Notes: a model not told the origin generated them from the letters alone. Positions 39,796-49,537 are shown, counted from the stretch's first letter. The stretch: 64,000 nt of DNA from Buchnera aphidicola (Mindarus keteleerifoliae) (GCF_039392895.1 NZ_CP135027.1:62001-126000), one strand, 5' to 3'. Made by a program: numbers and translations.

Positions 39796-41439
39796 ATGGT
39801 CAATAAAATAAAAAAAATTCTAGTTACTTGCGCATTTCCATATGCAAATGGACCTATACATTTAGGTCATATGTTAGAACATATTCAGGCGGATATTTGG
39901 GTAAGATATCATAGGATGCAAGGTAAAGAAATATGGTTTATTTCAGCTGACGACAGTCATGGAACAGCTACAATGCTAAGGGCAAAAAAACTTAACATTA
40001 GTCCTGAAGAATTAACTTTAAAAAGCTATAAAAGACATAAATTAGATTTACTAAATTTTAATATTTCGTATGATAATTATTATTTGACACATAGCGAAGA
40101 AAACTATTTTTTTTTAAAAAAAATATTTCATGAATTAAATCAAAAAAAAATGATAGAAAAAAAGGTAGTTTATCAATTATATGATTCTGTTAAAAAAATG
40201 TTTTTACCTGATCGATTTATTAAAGGAACTTGCCCAATTTGTTTTTCTGATGATCAGTATGGAGATAATTGCGAAAAATGTGGTTCTATCTACTCAGCAA
40301 TAGATATGATCAACCCAAAATCAGTTATTTCTGATGCAATTCCAATCGTTAAAGAATCTACTCATTTGTTTTTCAAATTAGAAAAACTTACTAAAATGCT
40401 TGAAGTTTGGATAAGGTCAGGAACTTTACAAAAATCAGTGGTAAATAAAACTAAAGAATGGTTTAAGAATGGTTTAAAAAATTGGAATATTTCAAGAGAT
40501 GCTCCTTATTTTGGTTTTAAAATACCAAATTTTTTAAATAAATATTTTTATGTTTGGTTAGATGCACCTATAGGGTACATTAGTACTTTTAAAAATTTAT
40601 GTAATCAAAATAAAAACATTGATTTTGATGAATTTTGGAAAAAAAATTCCAATTGCGAATTATATCACTTTATAGGAAAAGATATCATTTATTTTCACAG
40701 TTTATTTTGGCCAGCAATATTAGAAAGCAGTTCTTTTAGAAAACCAACAAAAATTTTTGTTCATGGGTATTTGACTAATAATGGAAAAAAATTATCAAAA
40801 TCTAAAAATTCTTTTATTAAAGCTTCTGATTGGACTAAATATTTTAATACGGATAGCATTAGATACTATTATGCTAGTAAGTTATCTTCTACTATAGAAG
40901 ATATAGAATTTAATTTAAGTGATTTAGTACAGAAATTTAATTCTGAAATAATTAATAAAGTCATTAATTTAGCATCTAGAAGTGCTAGATTTATTAATCT
41001 TAATTTTAATAATTTGTTATCTTCTAGTATTGATGAAGAAGAATTATTTCTTTTATTTTGTAAAGAATCAGATACAATTGGAAATTTTTTTAAAAAAAGA
41101 GAATATTTTTTAGCTATTAAAAAAATTATGTTTTTTGCTGATTTAGCAAATAAATATATGACAGAAAAATCACCTTGGATAATAGCTAAAAAAAATTCTA
41201 AAAGTTTAGTAATACAATCAATATGTTCTATGGGAATTAATTTATTTAGAATAATAATAATTTGGTTATCACCTGTTATGCCTGAATTATTTTTAAAAGT
41301 CGAAAAATTTTTAAATACAAAATTGTTCTGGAAAGAAATTTCTATTCCTTTGGTTAATCACAAAATTTTGTTATTTAAACCTTTATATAATCGTTTAAAT
41401 ATTCCAAATGTTGATTTATTTTCAGATACTAAAAATTAA
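39796..41439 (+). CDS. metG: methionyl-tRNA synthetase (without the C-terminal dimerisation domain)
   Basis: MetG charges initiator and elongator tRNA-Met. The 547-residue class I enzyme has the HIGH motif in YANGPIHLGHMLEH, the zinc knuckle CPICFSDDQYGDNCEKCGS and the KMSKS equivalent in GKKLSKSKNSF. The catalytic and helical anticodon-binding domains are complete. The E. coli protein is 677 residues; the missing part is the EMAPII-like C-terminal domain that mediates dimerisation and is dispensable for catalysis in E. coli. A GGTGA site sets the ATG. Its end lies only 16 bases from that of the convergent tilS. Confidence 0.96.
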   Translation: MVNKIKKILVTCAFPYANGPIHLGHMLEHIQADIWVRYHRMQGKEIWFISADDSHGTATMLRAKKLNISPEELTLKSYKRHKLDLLNFNISYDNYYLTHSEENYFFLKKIFHELNQKKMIEKKVVYQLYDSVKKMFLPDRFIKGTCPICFSDDQYGDNCEKCGSIYSAIDMINPKSVISDAIPIVKESTHLFFKLEKLTKMLEVWIRSGTLQKSVVNKTKEWFKNGLKNWNISRDAPYFGFKIPNFLNKYFYVWLDAPIGYISTFKNLCNQNKNIDFDEFWKKNSNCELYHFIGKDIIYFHSLFWPAILESSSFRKPTKIFVHGYLTNNGKKLSKSKNSFIKASDWTKYFNTDSIRYYYASKLSSTIEDIEFNLSDLVQKFNSEIINKVINLASRSARFINLNFNNLLSSSIDEEELFLLFCKESDTIGNFFKKREYFLAIKKIMFFADLANKYMTEKSPWIIAKKNSKSLVIQSICSMGINLFRIIIIWLSPVMPELFLKVEKFLNTKLFWKEISIPLVNHKILLFKPLYNRLNIPNVDLFSDTKN

Positions 41440-41455
41440 TATTATGAATATGAAG

Positions 41456-42787
41456 TTAATTATATAAAAAAGATTTTTTTTGTTTAGAAGTTTTTATCAA
41501 ACTATACCAAGAAATATTATAACTTAAGTTATTTTTAAAATATTTATTTTTAAGAACAAATAAACCTAAAATTCCAATCAATTTATTTTTATAATAAAAA
41601 ATGGGAATTTTATTTCTTAGCCAAGGGGGAATATTATACATTTGCCATATTTTTTTAATGGTCATTGATTTCTTTTTTTTTGAAAAATAGATTTTTTCGC
41701 TTTTTTTAACATGAAAACGAATGTGTATATTTTTTTTTTTAGTAGGGAAAAAAAATTTCATTCCTAAATCATTGATACTTATCTTTTCAAAATTATCTGA
41801 AAGATATATTGATTTTTTTAAATCTTTCCAGAAAAAAATTTTTTTAGTAGATAAGTTTTTTTTAGTCCAATATAAAATATTTTTATATTTTTGTATTTCA
41901 AAATTATTTAAACATATTTTTATATTCTCTTTTTTTTTATTGAATATAATTTGTTTAAATATTTGATTTATAAAATTGCTGCTAGGTGAAATTAAGCTAT
42001 TTTTTTTAATCCAAATACGTATGATTATTTTTTGAATTAATTTATTTTCTTTTTTAAATTGAACAATGTTTAATCCGTTATCAACTGAAGATAGATTTTT
42101 AATTTTTTCAATTATTAGTTTATTTACTATTAATTCTTGCTCTTGTAAAATACGCATACTTTTATAACAATTTTTTAAAAAAAAAGGCCACTTTTTTTTT
42201 AATTTTGGAATAATTTTCTTTCTTAAAAAATTTCTTTCAAACTGAATATTGTTATTGCTAGGATCTTCAATCCATAAAAGTTTATTTTTGATAGCTATCT
42301 CTTTTAATTGAGATTTTTTTATTTCTAAAAAAGGACGAATTATTTTGTTTCTATTAAGATTAATAATTTTTGATATTCCAGAAAGACCTTTTGTGCCACT
42401 CCCTCTTTTTAAACGTAAAAAAAAAGTTTCTATGTGATCATCTAAATGATGACCAGTAAGAATTATTTCATCAAGAAAAGCATGTTGAATAATAGTTTCA
42501 TATCTTAATTTTCTAGCTGCTGATTCTATCCCGGTCTTTTTAGGTAAAAATATTTTTTTAATACTTAAAGGTATATTAAATTTTTTGCATTCTTTTTTGC
42601 AAAAATCTGACCAATAATTTGAAAGAATATGCAAATTATGATTTATATGAATAGCTCTTAATTTTATAAATGAATATTGAGTTTTTAGTTTAAACAATTT
42701 GTATAATAATACGGAAGAATCTAATCCACCACTATATGCGACTAAAAATTTTTGATTTTTTTTAATTTTTTTTTCGATAGTTTTCAT
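41456..42787 (-). CDS. tilS: tRNA(Ile)-lysidine synthetase
   Basis: TilS modifies the CAU anticodon of a minor tRNA-Ile to lysidine, so that it reads AUA as isoleucine. AUA is frequent in this AT-rich genome, so the enzyme should be essential. The 443-residue protein (E. coli 432) has the PP-loop FLVAYSGGLDSSVLLYKL, HINHNLH, and AARKLRYE, followed by TGHHLDDHIETFFLRLKRGS. The C-terminal domains are divergent, Lys/Ile/Phe-rich. It is convergent with metG and lies 40 bases downstream of tRNA-Val on the same strand. Confidence 0.95.
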   Translation of the reverse strand: MKTIEKKIKKNQKFLVAYSGGLDSSVLLYKLFKLKTQYSFIKLRAIHINHNLHILSNYWSDFCKKECKKFNIPLSIKKIFLPKKTGIESAARKLRYETIIQHAFLDEIILTGHHLDDHIETFFLRLKRGSGTKGLSGISKIINLNRNKIIRPFLEIKKSQLKEIAIKNKLLWIEDPSNNNIQFERNFLRKKIIPKLKKKWPFFLKNCYKSMRILQEQELIVNKLIIEKIKNLSSVDNGLNIVQFKKENKLIQKIIIRIWIKKNSLISPSSNFINQIFKQIIFNKKKENIKICLNNFEIQKYKNILYWTKKNLSTKKIFFWKDLKKSIYLSDNFEKISINDLGMKFFFPTKKKNIHIRFHVKKSEKIYFSKKKKSMTIKKIWQMYNIPPWLRNKIPIFYYKNKLIGILGLFVLKNKYFKNNLSYNISWYSLIKTSKQKKSFLYN

Positions 42788-42827
42788 TTTTAGTTAAAAA
42801 TTAATAATTTATAATTTTTAAATTTTA

Positions 42828-42902
42828 TGCGTTTAAGTGGATTTGAACCACTGGCCTTCTTCATGTCATAAAGATGCTCTAACCAAGCTGAGCTATAAAC
42901 GC
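42828..42902 (-). tRNA. trnV: tRNA-Val (anticodon GAC)
   Basis: A minus-strand cloverleaf with acceptor GCGTTTA/TAAACGC, D-arm GCTCAGCTTGGTTAGAGC, anticodon loop ATGACAT and T-arm CAGTGGTTCAAATCCACTT-like. The anticodon GAC lies at 42865-42867. The anticodon stem is weak (TCTTT/GAAGA, with a T-G at the loop end). It resembles enteric tRNA-Val(GAC). CCA is not encoded. With the UAC species at 10 kb it covers all valine codons. Confidence 0.94.
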
Positions 42903-42998
42903 AATTTTTTTGTTTTCATATTATCATTGATTATGTTTAAATCAAAATAAAAAACATTTAAATAAATTTATTTATTAAAAATTTTAAAAGGAAAAAAT

Positions 42999-43613
42999 AT
43001 GTTTTCTGGAATTGTTCAGGGATATACTCAATTAGTAAATATAAAGAAAAAAAATAAATATTTAACTTATGTTTTTAAATTTAAAGAAGATCAAGTAAAA
43101 AATTTAAATTTAGGGAATTCAATTTCACATAATGGATGTTGTCTTACAGTTTCTAATATAAATAAAAATTTTATTAGTTTCGATATAATTAGTGAAACAT
43201 TAAATTTTACTAATTTAAAATTTTTAAAAATAGGGGAATATACAAATTTTGAAAGAGCTTCAAAATTTAATGATGAAATAGGAGGACATATAGTTTCTGG
43301 ACATATTATGACTATGGTTAAGATTAAAAAAGTTATTAATGATGAAAAAGAATATGCAATTTGGGTAACAGTATTAAATTCTAAAGTTATGCAGTTCATT
43401 TTACATAAAGGTTTTATTTGTCTAGATGGAATGAGTTTAACTATAGCAAAAATTAAAAAAAATGATTTTTGTGTACATATAATTCCTGAAACTTTAAGAT
43501 TAACAACTATAGGAAGTAAAAAGAAAGATGACTTTTTAAATTTAGAAGTGGATTATTTTACTCAAATTGTAATTACTACAATAAGTAGGTTTAAAAAACA
43601 GAAAAATTTATAA
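42999..43613 (+). CDS. ribE: riboflavin synthase (alpha chain)
   Basis: This enzyme makes riboflavin from two molecules of dimethylribityllumazine (ribC in E. coli naming). The 204-residue protein (E. coli 213) starts with the typical MFSGIVQG and consists of two similar barrels. The first has GNSISHNGCCLTVS, the second GFICLDGMSLTIAK, and GGHIVSGHIM lies at the junction. An AAAAGGAA site precedes the ATG. No FMN riboswitch is visible upstream. It feeds flavin to the flavoproteins RsxD and RsxG encoded just downstream. Confidence 0.95.
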   Translation: MFSGIVQGYTQLVNIKKKNKYLTYVFKFKEDQVKNLNLGNSISHNGCCLTVSNINKNFISFDIISETLNFTNLKFLKIGEYTNFERASKFNDEIGGHIVSGHIMTMVKIKKVINDEKEYAIWVTVLNSKVMQFILHKGFICLDGMSLTIAKIKKNDFCVHIIPETLRLTTIGSKKKDDFLNLEVDYFTQIVITTISRFKKQKNL

Positions 43614-43687
43614 AATATTAAAGTATTTAACAGAATTAAATTCTTTATAATTAAAATGTTTTAAAAAATTTTTTTAGGTAGATGATT

Positions 43688-44269
43688 ATGAAAGAATATT
43701 TTTGGTTTTTTATTAGTAACATTTTAATTGATAATTTGATTTTATCAAAATTTTTAGGAATGTGTCCATTTATGGGAATTTCTCAAAAAATGAAAAATTC
43801 TATTGGAATAGGATATGCAACGATCTTCGTAATTACATTGACTTCGATTCTTTCATGGTTAATTAATTTTTTTGTTTTAAAGCCATTTGATTTAATGTAT
43901 TTAAATACAATATTTTATATATTATTGATTGCTGTCAGTGTTCAGTTATTAGAAATAATAATTCGTTCATTGAGTTTTAAAATGTATAATTCATTAGGAA
44001 TTTTTTTACCTTTAATTACGACTAATTGTGCTGTTTTAGCAATTCCTTTGGTTAATTTAAGGTTAAATTCATCATTTTTAGAAAGTTTTTTGCGAGGATT
44101 AAGTTCTTCAATTGGATTTTTTATAGTTATAACTATATTTTCTAGTTTACGAAATAGCATTTCTAAAAAAAATATCTCATATTTTTTTAAAGGAGCTCCT
44201 GTTTCTCTTATAACTGCTGCTATAGTTTCCGTAGCATTTATGGGATTTAACGGATTGGTAAAATTTTGA
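43688..44269 (+). CDS. rsxA: Rsx/Rnf electron-transfer complex subunit A
   Basis: RsxA is a membrane subunit of the complex that exchanges electrons between NADH and ferredoxin while moving ions. The 193-residue protein (E. coli 193) has six predicted helices and the conserved KFLGMCPFMGIS, GIFLPLITTNCAVL and AFMGFNGLVKF blocks. The Cys in each of the first two is conserved in the family. The second of two nearby ATGs is preferred, since an AGG site is well spaced only from it. It overlaps rsxB by four bases. Confidence 0.96.
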   Translation: MKEYFWFFISNILIDNLILSKFLGMCPFMGISQKMKNSIGIGYATIFVITLTSILSWLINFFVLKPFDLMYLNTIFYILLIAVSVQLLEIIIRSLSFKMYNSLGIFLPLITTNCAVLAIPLVNLRLNSSFLESFLRGLSSSIGFFIVITIFSSLRNSISKKNISYFFKGAPVSLITAAIVSVAFMGFNGLVKF

Positions 44270-44778
44270 TTTATAATATATTAAAAGCAGTATTTTTTTT
44301 TACAATCATTAGTATAATATTAGCTATATTTCTAAGTTTTTTTTCTTTTTTTTTATCAGTAAAAAAAGAAAAAATTATTAAAAAAATAGATAATTTGTTA
44401 CCTCAAACACAGTGCGGACAATGCGGATACCCAGGATGCTATCCTTATGCTAAATCTATTTTTCAAAACAAGGAAAATATTGATAGATGTGTTCCAGGAG
44501 GAAAAAAGACTTACTTAAAAATAGCAAAAATTTTAAAAGTTAGTGTTGATTACAATTGCTTAAAACATAAAAAATTTAATTTTAAAGATATAAATTATAC
44601 AATATATATTGATGAATTGAATTGTATAGGATGTTCAAAGTGTTTAGATTCTTGTCCTGTGGATGCAATTGTTGGTTCATTTGGATATATGCATACAATC
44701 TTGCAAAAATTTTGCACAAGTTGTGAAATATGTATTTCGGTATGTCCAATGAATTGCATTAAAAAAAAAGAAAAATAA
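44266..44778 (+). CDS. rsxB: Rsx/Rnf complex ferredoxin subunit B
   Basis: RsxB is the iron-sulfur subunit that passes electrons at the cytoplasmic face. The 170-residue protein (E. coli 192) starts with a TTG overlapping the rsxA stop; no ATG is available near the N-terminus. It has one membrane helix, a first cluster motif in QTQCGQCGYPGCYPYA with a later Cys in DRCVPGG, and two 4Fe-4S ferredoxin motifs, CIGCSKCLDSCPVDAI and CTSCEICISVCPMNCI. The family's C-terminal tail is trimmed. Confidence 0.94.
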   Translation: MIYNILKAVFFFTIISIILAIFLSFFSFFLSVKKEKIIKKIDNLLPQTQCGQCGYPGCYPYAKSIFQNKENIDRCVPGGKKTYLKIAKILKVSVDYNCLKHKKFNFKDINYTIYIDELNCIGCSKCLDSCPVDAIVGSFGYMHTILQKFCTSCEICISVCPMNCIKKKEK

Positions 44779-44780
44779 TC

Positions 44781-46394
44781 ATGAATATTATTTCGACAAT
44801 AAGAAAAAAATTTTTAAATATAAATTTCATTCGTTCTTTTTTTTTAAAAAGAAAATTTTTAGTTTCAGGAATTTTTCTTTCTTTAAAGAAAAACAAATGT
44901 ATAAATTTTTCTTTAAAAAAAATTTTTATGCCAATGCATTTTAAAATAAAATTACAAAATACAATGATTCATAAAAGTAGAATAATTATCAAATCAGGTG
45001 AGTGTGTTTTAAGAGGACAGGTTTTAATTAAAGGAAATTATTTTGAAATACCAATTATATCTCCTACTTCAGGATATATAAAAATAATTTATTTTTCAAA
45101 CAATTTTAAGTTTTCTCCTTTTAAAAAGATAAAAAAAATAATTATTTATCCTGATGGAAAAGATTCTTGGAAAAAATTTAAATCTTTATATGATTATTAC
45201 AAGCATTCTTCTTTAACATTGATAAATCGAATTTATGAAGCAGGTATTTTAGGATTAGGAGGGGGGTCATTTCCAACATTTGTAAAATTTCGTTCTGCTA
45301 TGAAATTTAATGTTAAAACATTAGTTATTAATGGTATTGAAAGCGATCCTTTTACATCTTCAGATAGCATTTTGATATCAGAAAAAATTGATGAAATTAT
45401 TTTAGGATGTAAGATTATTTCTCATATTTTAAATTTAAAAAAAATATTTTTTTCTGTTACTAAAGATAATGTAGTATGCATTAACGTTTTAAAAGAAAAA
45501 ATTTTAAATTTACCTATTTTCAAATTATTTATTGCACCTCCATTGTATCCTTTAGGAAGTTCAAAAATATTAATAAAAAAAATTTTTGGAAAAGAAATTC
45601 CTATAGGTTTTCGATCATTCAATATAGGTATTATCGTACATAATGTTGGAACAATTTATGCAATTAAAAGAGCCATAATAGATGGAGAAGGATTTACAGA
45701 ACGTGTTATAACGATAACAAAAATTTTTTCTTCTATACAAAAAGAAAATATATGGGGAAGGATAGGTACTCCTATTGAACATATTTTAAATATATATGAT
45801 ATTGATCATGATAAAGATTCAAAAAATATTTTAATTAACGGATCTATTATGGGATCTAAAATAAAAAATGTTTTTTCCCATTATGTTTCTTCAAAAACAA
45901 ATTGTATTGTAGCAATATCTAATGTTAAAAATAATGTTTTTCATTCAGAAAAAGAGTGTATTTTTTGCTCTAAATGTTCTGATGTATGTCCTGTAAATTT
46001 ATTACCTCAAAAATTATATTGGTATATCAAAGAAAAAAATCATATTAAAACAAAAGAGTATCAGATTGCTTCGTGTATTGAATGTAAAAATTGTGAATTA
46101 GTTTGTCCAAGTAATATACCATTAGTGAGTTATTATAAAAAAGAAAAGAAGATAATAAAAAAGAAAGAGATCAACTTTTCATTAAAAAAGGATTTAAAAA
46201 TTCGCTTTGAAAGACATAAATATAGAATGCAGATTAAAAATCAAGATAGTGTTTTTTTTGCTTTGAATAAATCAAAACTTAAAAGTAATAAAAAAAAATC
46301 TTTAAAAGAAACTAATCTTTTAGAGACAAAAAAAGATAAGAAAAAGTATATTCAAGATGCTATTTTACGGGTAAAGCTAAAAAGAAAAATATGA
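44781..46394 (+). CDS. rsxC: Rsx/Rnf complex NADH/ferredoxin subunit C
   Basis: RsxC is the peripheral subunit with NADH/FMN and iron-sulfur sites. The protein has 537 residues against about 740 in E. coli. The flavin/NADH region (AGILGLGGGSFPTFVK, VINGIESDP) is present, as are two ferredoxin motifs, CIFCSKCSDVCPVNLLP and CIECKNCELVCPSNIPL. What is lost is the long Ala-rich repeat tail of the enteric protein, replaced by about 90 Lys-rich residues. It starts two bases after rsxB. Confidence 0.94.
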   Translation: MNIISTIRKKFLNINFIRSFFLKRKFLVSGIFLSLKKNKCINFSLKKIFMPMHFKIKLQNTMIHKSRIIIKSGECVLRGQVLIKGNYFEIPIISPTSGYIKIIYFSNNFKFSPFKKIKKIIIYPDGKDSWKKFKSLYDYYKHSSLTLINRIYEAGILGLGGGSFPTFVKFRSAMKFNVKTLVINGIESDPFTSSDSILISEKIDEIILGCKIISHILNLKKIFFSVTKDNVVCINVLKEKILNLPIFKLFIAPPLYPLGSSKILIKKIFGKEIPIGFRSFNIGIIVHNVGTIYAIKRAIIDGEGFTERVITITKIFSSIQKENIWGRIGTPIEHILNIYDIDHDKDSKNILINGSIMGSKIKNVFSHYVSSKTNCIVAISNVKNNVFHSEKECIFCSKCSDVCPVNLLPQKLYWYIKEKNHIKTKEYQIASCIECKNCELVCPSNIPLVSYYKKEKKIIKKKEINFSLKKDLKIRFERHKYRMQIKNQDSVFFALNKSKLKSNKKKSLKETNLLETKKDKKKYIQDAILRVKLKRKI

Positions 46395-46490
46395 TTTTTT
46401 TTATGTTTTAAAATAATTACATTTTAAATTTATATTTTATTTTTTATGCATTATAAATTAATATTTTTTAATTTAAATAAAGTGATTAAT

Positions 46491-47543
46491 ATGTTTACTT
46501 TTCCTTATATTTATAAGAAATATGATACAAATCAGATTATGATATATGTCATCATAGCTATGTTTCCTGGAATTTTGGTGAAATCTTATTATGATCATTT
46601 CAGTACATTAATACAGTTAACAATATCTTTAGTTTCTGTTTCAATTTTAGAGATATTAATCTTAAAATTAAAGAAAAAAAAAATAAAAAATATTCTTCAA
46701 GATTTTTCTTTTATTATTACAGGAATTTTAATAGGTATTAGTATACCTTCTTTTTCGTCTTGGTGGATTAATGTACTAGGTATTTTTTTTTCCATTGTTT
46801 TTGCTAAAGAAATATATGGAGGATTAGGAAAAAATATATTTAATCCTGCAATGGTAGGATATGCAATGTTATTAATTTCTTTTCCGGATTTTATGAGTTA
46901 TTCTATAATACCCTATAAATATATTTCTGAAGATATTCATTTTTCAAATATAATAAGTAGTATTTTTTCAAATGATTCTATTGATTTTTGGAAGCGTTTT
47001 GAACAGTCTATTGGAAAAATTGATTTTGTAACCCAGCCTACTCCTTTAAATTATTTAAAAACTTATGGTAATCAAGATCAAAGTTTTTTTTTAGACTATT
47101 TAATAAAAAAAAATAAATATTGTTTTTTAAATTTTTTAATTTCCAAGAAAATTAATATAGCTTTTTTTTTAGGAGGTTTATTTTTAATTTATAAAAAAAT
47201 TATAAATTGGAGAATTCCTTTTTCGTTTTTAATTACAATTACTATGATATCTGGAATCAATTGGTTTTTTTTTCAAGAAAAATTAATATCTCCTTACGTT
47301 CATTTATTTTCTGGATCAACAATGTTAGGAGCTTTTTTTGTGGCAACTGATCCTGTAACTACATGTTGTACTAATTTTGGAAAAATTGTCTTTGGTGTAA
47401 TAATTGGTCTTTTAGAATGGATGATACGTACGTTTGGTGGATATTCTGATGCAATTGCTTTTTCAGTGTTAATTGCTAATATGTTGGTACCTTTATTAGA
47501 GCATTATGTTCGATGTAATGTTTATGGAGTAAAAAATGATTAA
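46491..47543 (+). CDS. rsxD: Rsx/Rnf complex membrane flavoprotein subunit D
   Basis: RsxD is a multi-helix membrane subunit that carries covalent FMN. With the ATG at 46491 the protein has 350 residues (E. coli 352), MFTFPYIYKKYDTNQIM at the start; an ATG 45 bases upstream has no ribosome binding site and adds residues unknown in the family. Conserved blocks are AKEIYGGLGKNIFNPAMVGY, SGSTMLGAFFVATDPVT and RTFGGYSDAIAFSVLIAN. The usual flavinylation motif SxAT (SQATPL in E. coli) reads TQPTPL here, keeping the Thr. Confidence 0.93.
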   Translation: MFTFPYIYKKYDTNQIMIYVIIAMFPGILVKSYYDHFSTLIQLTISLVSVSILEILILKLKKKKIKNILQDFSFIITGILIGISIPSFSSWWINVLGIFFSIVFAKEIYGGLGKNIFNPAMVGYAMLLISFPDFMSYSIIPYKYISEDIHFSNIISSIFSNDSIDFWKRFEQSIGKIDFVTQPTPLNYLKTYGNQDQSFFLDYLIKKNKYCFLNFLISKKINIAFFLGGLFLIYKKIINWRIPFSFLITITMISGINWFFFQEKLISPYVHLFSGSTMLGAFFVATDPVTTCCTNFGKIVFGVIIGLLEWMIRTFGGYSDAIAFSVLIANMLVPLLEHYVRCNVYGVKND

Positions 47544-47545
47544 AA

Positions 47546-48178
47546 ATGTTAATAAAAATATTTAGAAATATAGCAATAATCGGGTTTTTTTCAATAATTT
47601 TTTCCGGATTAACAGCTTTTGTGCATGAAAATACAAAATATATTATTAATAGTAATATCGAAAAAAAAGAAAAAGAAAATTTAAGAAAAATAATGAATTA
47701 TAATAAATATGACAATAATATAAATAAAAATTGCTATATTATTTCTAATAAATTATTAGGAGATAATAAAATTCATCATGTTTGGTTGATTAAAAGAAAA
47801 AATAAATCGTATGGAATGATAGTAGAATCTGTTGCATTAAATGGATATTCAGGTTCAATTAAAATGATGGTAGGAAGTGATTTTTTAGGAAAAATTTTTG
47901 GAGTTAGAATTCTTGAACATCATGAAACTCCTGGATTAGGAGATAAAATCGAATTAAAAATTTCAAATTGGATAACTTTTTTTTCTGGAATGAATTTTTT
48001 TGATTTAGATACAAAGGGAAAGTTTGCTTTAAAAAAAGATGGAGGTATAATAGATCAGTTTACTGGAGCAAGTATAACACCTAGAGCAGTAATTAATCAG
48101 ATTAAAAATTCTGTAATATTTATATCAAATCAAAAAAATATCCAATATTTACAAACTTGTAAAAATAGAAAAGAATAA
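47546..48178 (+). CDS. rsxG: Rsx/Rnf complex flavoprotein subunit G
   Basis: RsxG carries a covalently bound FMN outside the membrane. The 210-residue protein (E. coli 206) has one N-terminal membrane helix, GYSGSIKMMVG, LEHHETPGLGDKIE and KFALKKDGGIIDQFTGAS. In E. coli the last motif is TGAT, with FMN bound to the final Thr; here that residue is Ser176. It follows rsxD by two bases. Attachment of FMN needs the transferase ApbE, which is not in this window. Confidence 0.94.
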   Translation: MLIKIFRNIAIIGFFSIIFSGLTAFVHENTKYIINSNIEKKEKENLRKIMNYNKYDNNINKNCYIISNKLLGDNKIHHVWLIKRKNKSYGMIVESVALNGYSGSIKMMVGSDFLGKIFGVRILEHHETPGLGDKIELKISNWITFFSGMNFFDLDTKGKFALKKDGGIIDQFTGASITPRAVINQIKNSVIFISNQKNIQYLQTCKNRKE

Positions 48179-48182
48179 ACAA

Positions 48183-48839
48183 ATGAAGATTAAAATCTTT
48201 TATCAAATTTGGATTAAAAATGTTACTTTAGATAAATTATTAGGGCTGTGTCCTGTTTTAGCTGTTACAACTAGTGCATCAAATGCACTAGGATTAGGCT
48301 TTTCTACAATAATAGTTTTAGTGTTAACAAACGGAATAATATCAATTATAAAAAATTGGATACCTAATGATCTTCGAATTCCTATTTATATGATAGTTAT
48401 TTCTTCTGTCGTAACATGTATAGATTTATTATTATGTTCTTATGCTTTTAATTTACATGAATCATTAGGAATTTTTATTTCCTTAATTATAACTAATTGT
48501 GTTATTTTGAATTCTGCTGAAGAAATAAAAAAAAAGGAAAAAACAAGTGTTTCGTTAATTAATGGATTTTTAATTGGAATAGGTGCAACCTTTTCCATGT
48601 TAATTTTAGGAATTTTCAGAGAAATATTAGGAAAAGGTACAGTATTTGTTGATATAGATAATTTATTAGGTTCTAATTTTAATTTTCTTTATTATAAATT
48701 TATAGATTCATCTTCATTTTTTAGATTAGCTAGTTTACCTCCTGGTGCTTTATTCATTTTAAGTTTGTTATTAGTTATTAAAAGACTAATAAAAAATAAG
48801 AGTGTTAAAAAAATAGATTGTATTATAAATTATAAATAA
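48183..48839 (+). CDS. rsxE: Rsx/Rnf complex subunit E
   Basis: RsxE is a membrane subunit homologous to RsxA. The 218-residue protein (E. coli 231) has about six helices and the conserved LDKLLGLCPVLAVTTSASNA and ESLGIFISLIITNCVIL blocks, with the family Cys in each. GIFREILGKGTVF follows. It starts four bases after rsxG and closes the rsxABCDGE operon, with nth 47 bases downstream as in E. coli. Confidence 0.95.
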   Translation: MKIKIFYQIWIKNVTLDKLLGLCPVLAVTTSASNALGLGFSTIIVLVLTNGIISIIKNWIPNDLRIPIYMIVISSVVTCIDLLLCSYAFNLHESLGIFISLIITNCVILNSAEEIKKKEKTSVSLINGFLIGIGATFSMLILGIFREILGKGTVFVDIDNLLGSNFNFLYYKFIDSSSFFRLASLPPGALFILSLLLVIKRLIKNKSVKKIDCIINYK

Positions 48840-48886
48840 TTTTATATACGGTTTTTTGCTTTTAATTATTAAAAAATAAATAAATT

Positions 48887-49537
48887 ATGAATAATAAAAA
48901 AAGATATAAAATATTATTATTATTTAAAAAAAATAATCCAAATCCTAAAATGGAACTTATTTTTTCTTCAACGTTCGAATTGTTAATTTCTGTGATTTTA
49001 TCAGCGAGAACAAAAGATAGTCAAGTTAATGAAGCAACTAGGAAATTATATTCGGTAGCTAATACGCCAAAAAAAATTATTAATTTAGGAATAAAAAAAA
49101 TTAAATATTACATTAAAAATATCGGTTTATTTAATGTTAAGAGTAATTATTTAATTCAGTCTTCTATTTTAATAGAAAACAAATATAATGGATTAGTTCC
49201 AAGGACTAGAAAAAAATTAATGACATTACCAGGAGTGGGAAGAAAAACCGCTAATATTATTTTAAATGTAGCATTTAAAAAAAATACTATTGCAGTGGAT
49301 ACACATGTTTTTAGAGTAGTTAATCGTATTAATTTTGTTTCAGGAAAAAATGTTTCTACAATAGAAAAAAAATTAATTAGATTAATTCCATTAGAGTTTA
49401 AATATTATGCTCATTCTTGGTTTGTATTACATGGTAGATATATTTGTTTAAATAGAAAACCAAAATGTGATATATGCATAATTTTTAAATTTTGTGAATT
49501 TTTTAAAAAAAATGATTATCTTTCATTTAAAAATTAA
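48887..49537 (+). CDS. nth: endonuclease III (base-excision DNA glycosylase)
   Basis: Nth removes oxidised pyrimidines from DNA and cuts the abasic site. The 216-residue protein (E. coli 211) has the helix-hairpin-helix LPGVGRKTANIILN with the catalytic Lys, VDTHVFRVVNR with the catalytic Asp, and the iron-sulfur loop C-x6-C-x2-C-x5-C (CLNRKPKCDICIIFKFC). It directly follows the rsx operon, the enteric order, and is probably co-transcribed with it. It is one of very few repair genes here. Confidence 0.97.
   Translation: MNNKKRYKILLLFKKNNPNPKMELIFSSTFELLISVILSARTKDSQVNEATRKLYSVANTPKKIINLGIKKIKYYIKNIGLFNVKSNYLIQSSILIENKYNGLVPRTRKKLMTLPGVGRKTANIILNVAFKKNTIAVDTHVFRVVNRINFVSGKNVSTIEKKLIRLIPLEFKYYAHSWFVLHGRYICLNRKPKCDICIIFKFCEFFKKNDYLSFKN

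Noticed and set aside
41721-41966. Plus-strand frame of 81 codons, hydrophobic
   Set aside because: It lies opposite tilS and its Phe/Leu content simply mirrors Lys/Asn codons of the real gene.
46446-46490. Fifteen-codon N-terminal extension of RsxD
   Set aside because: No ribosome binding site and no counterpart in the family; the ATG at 46491 gives the usual length.
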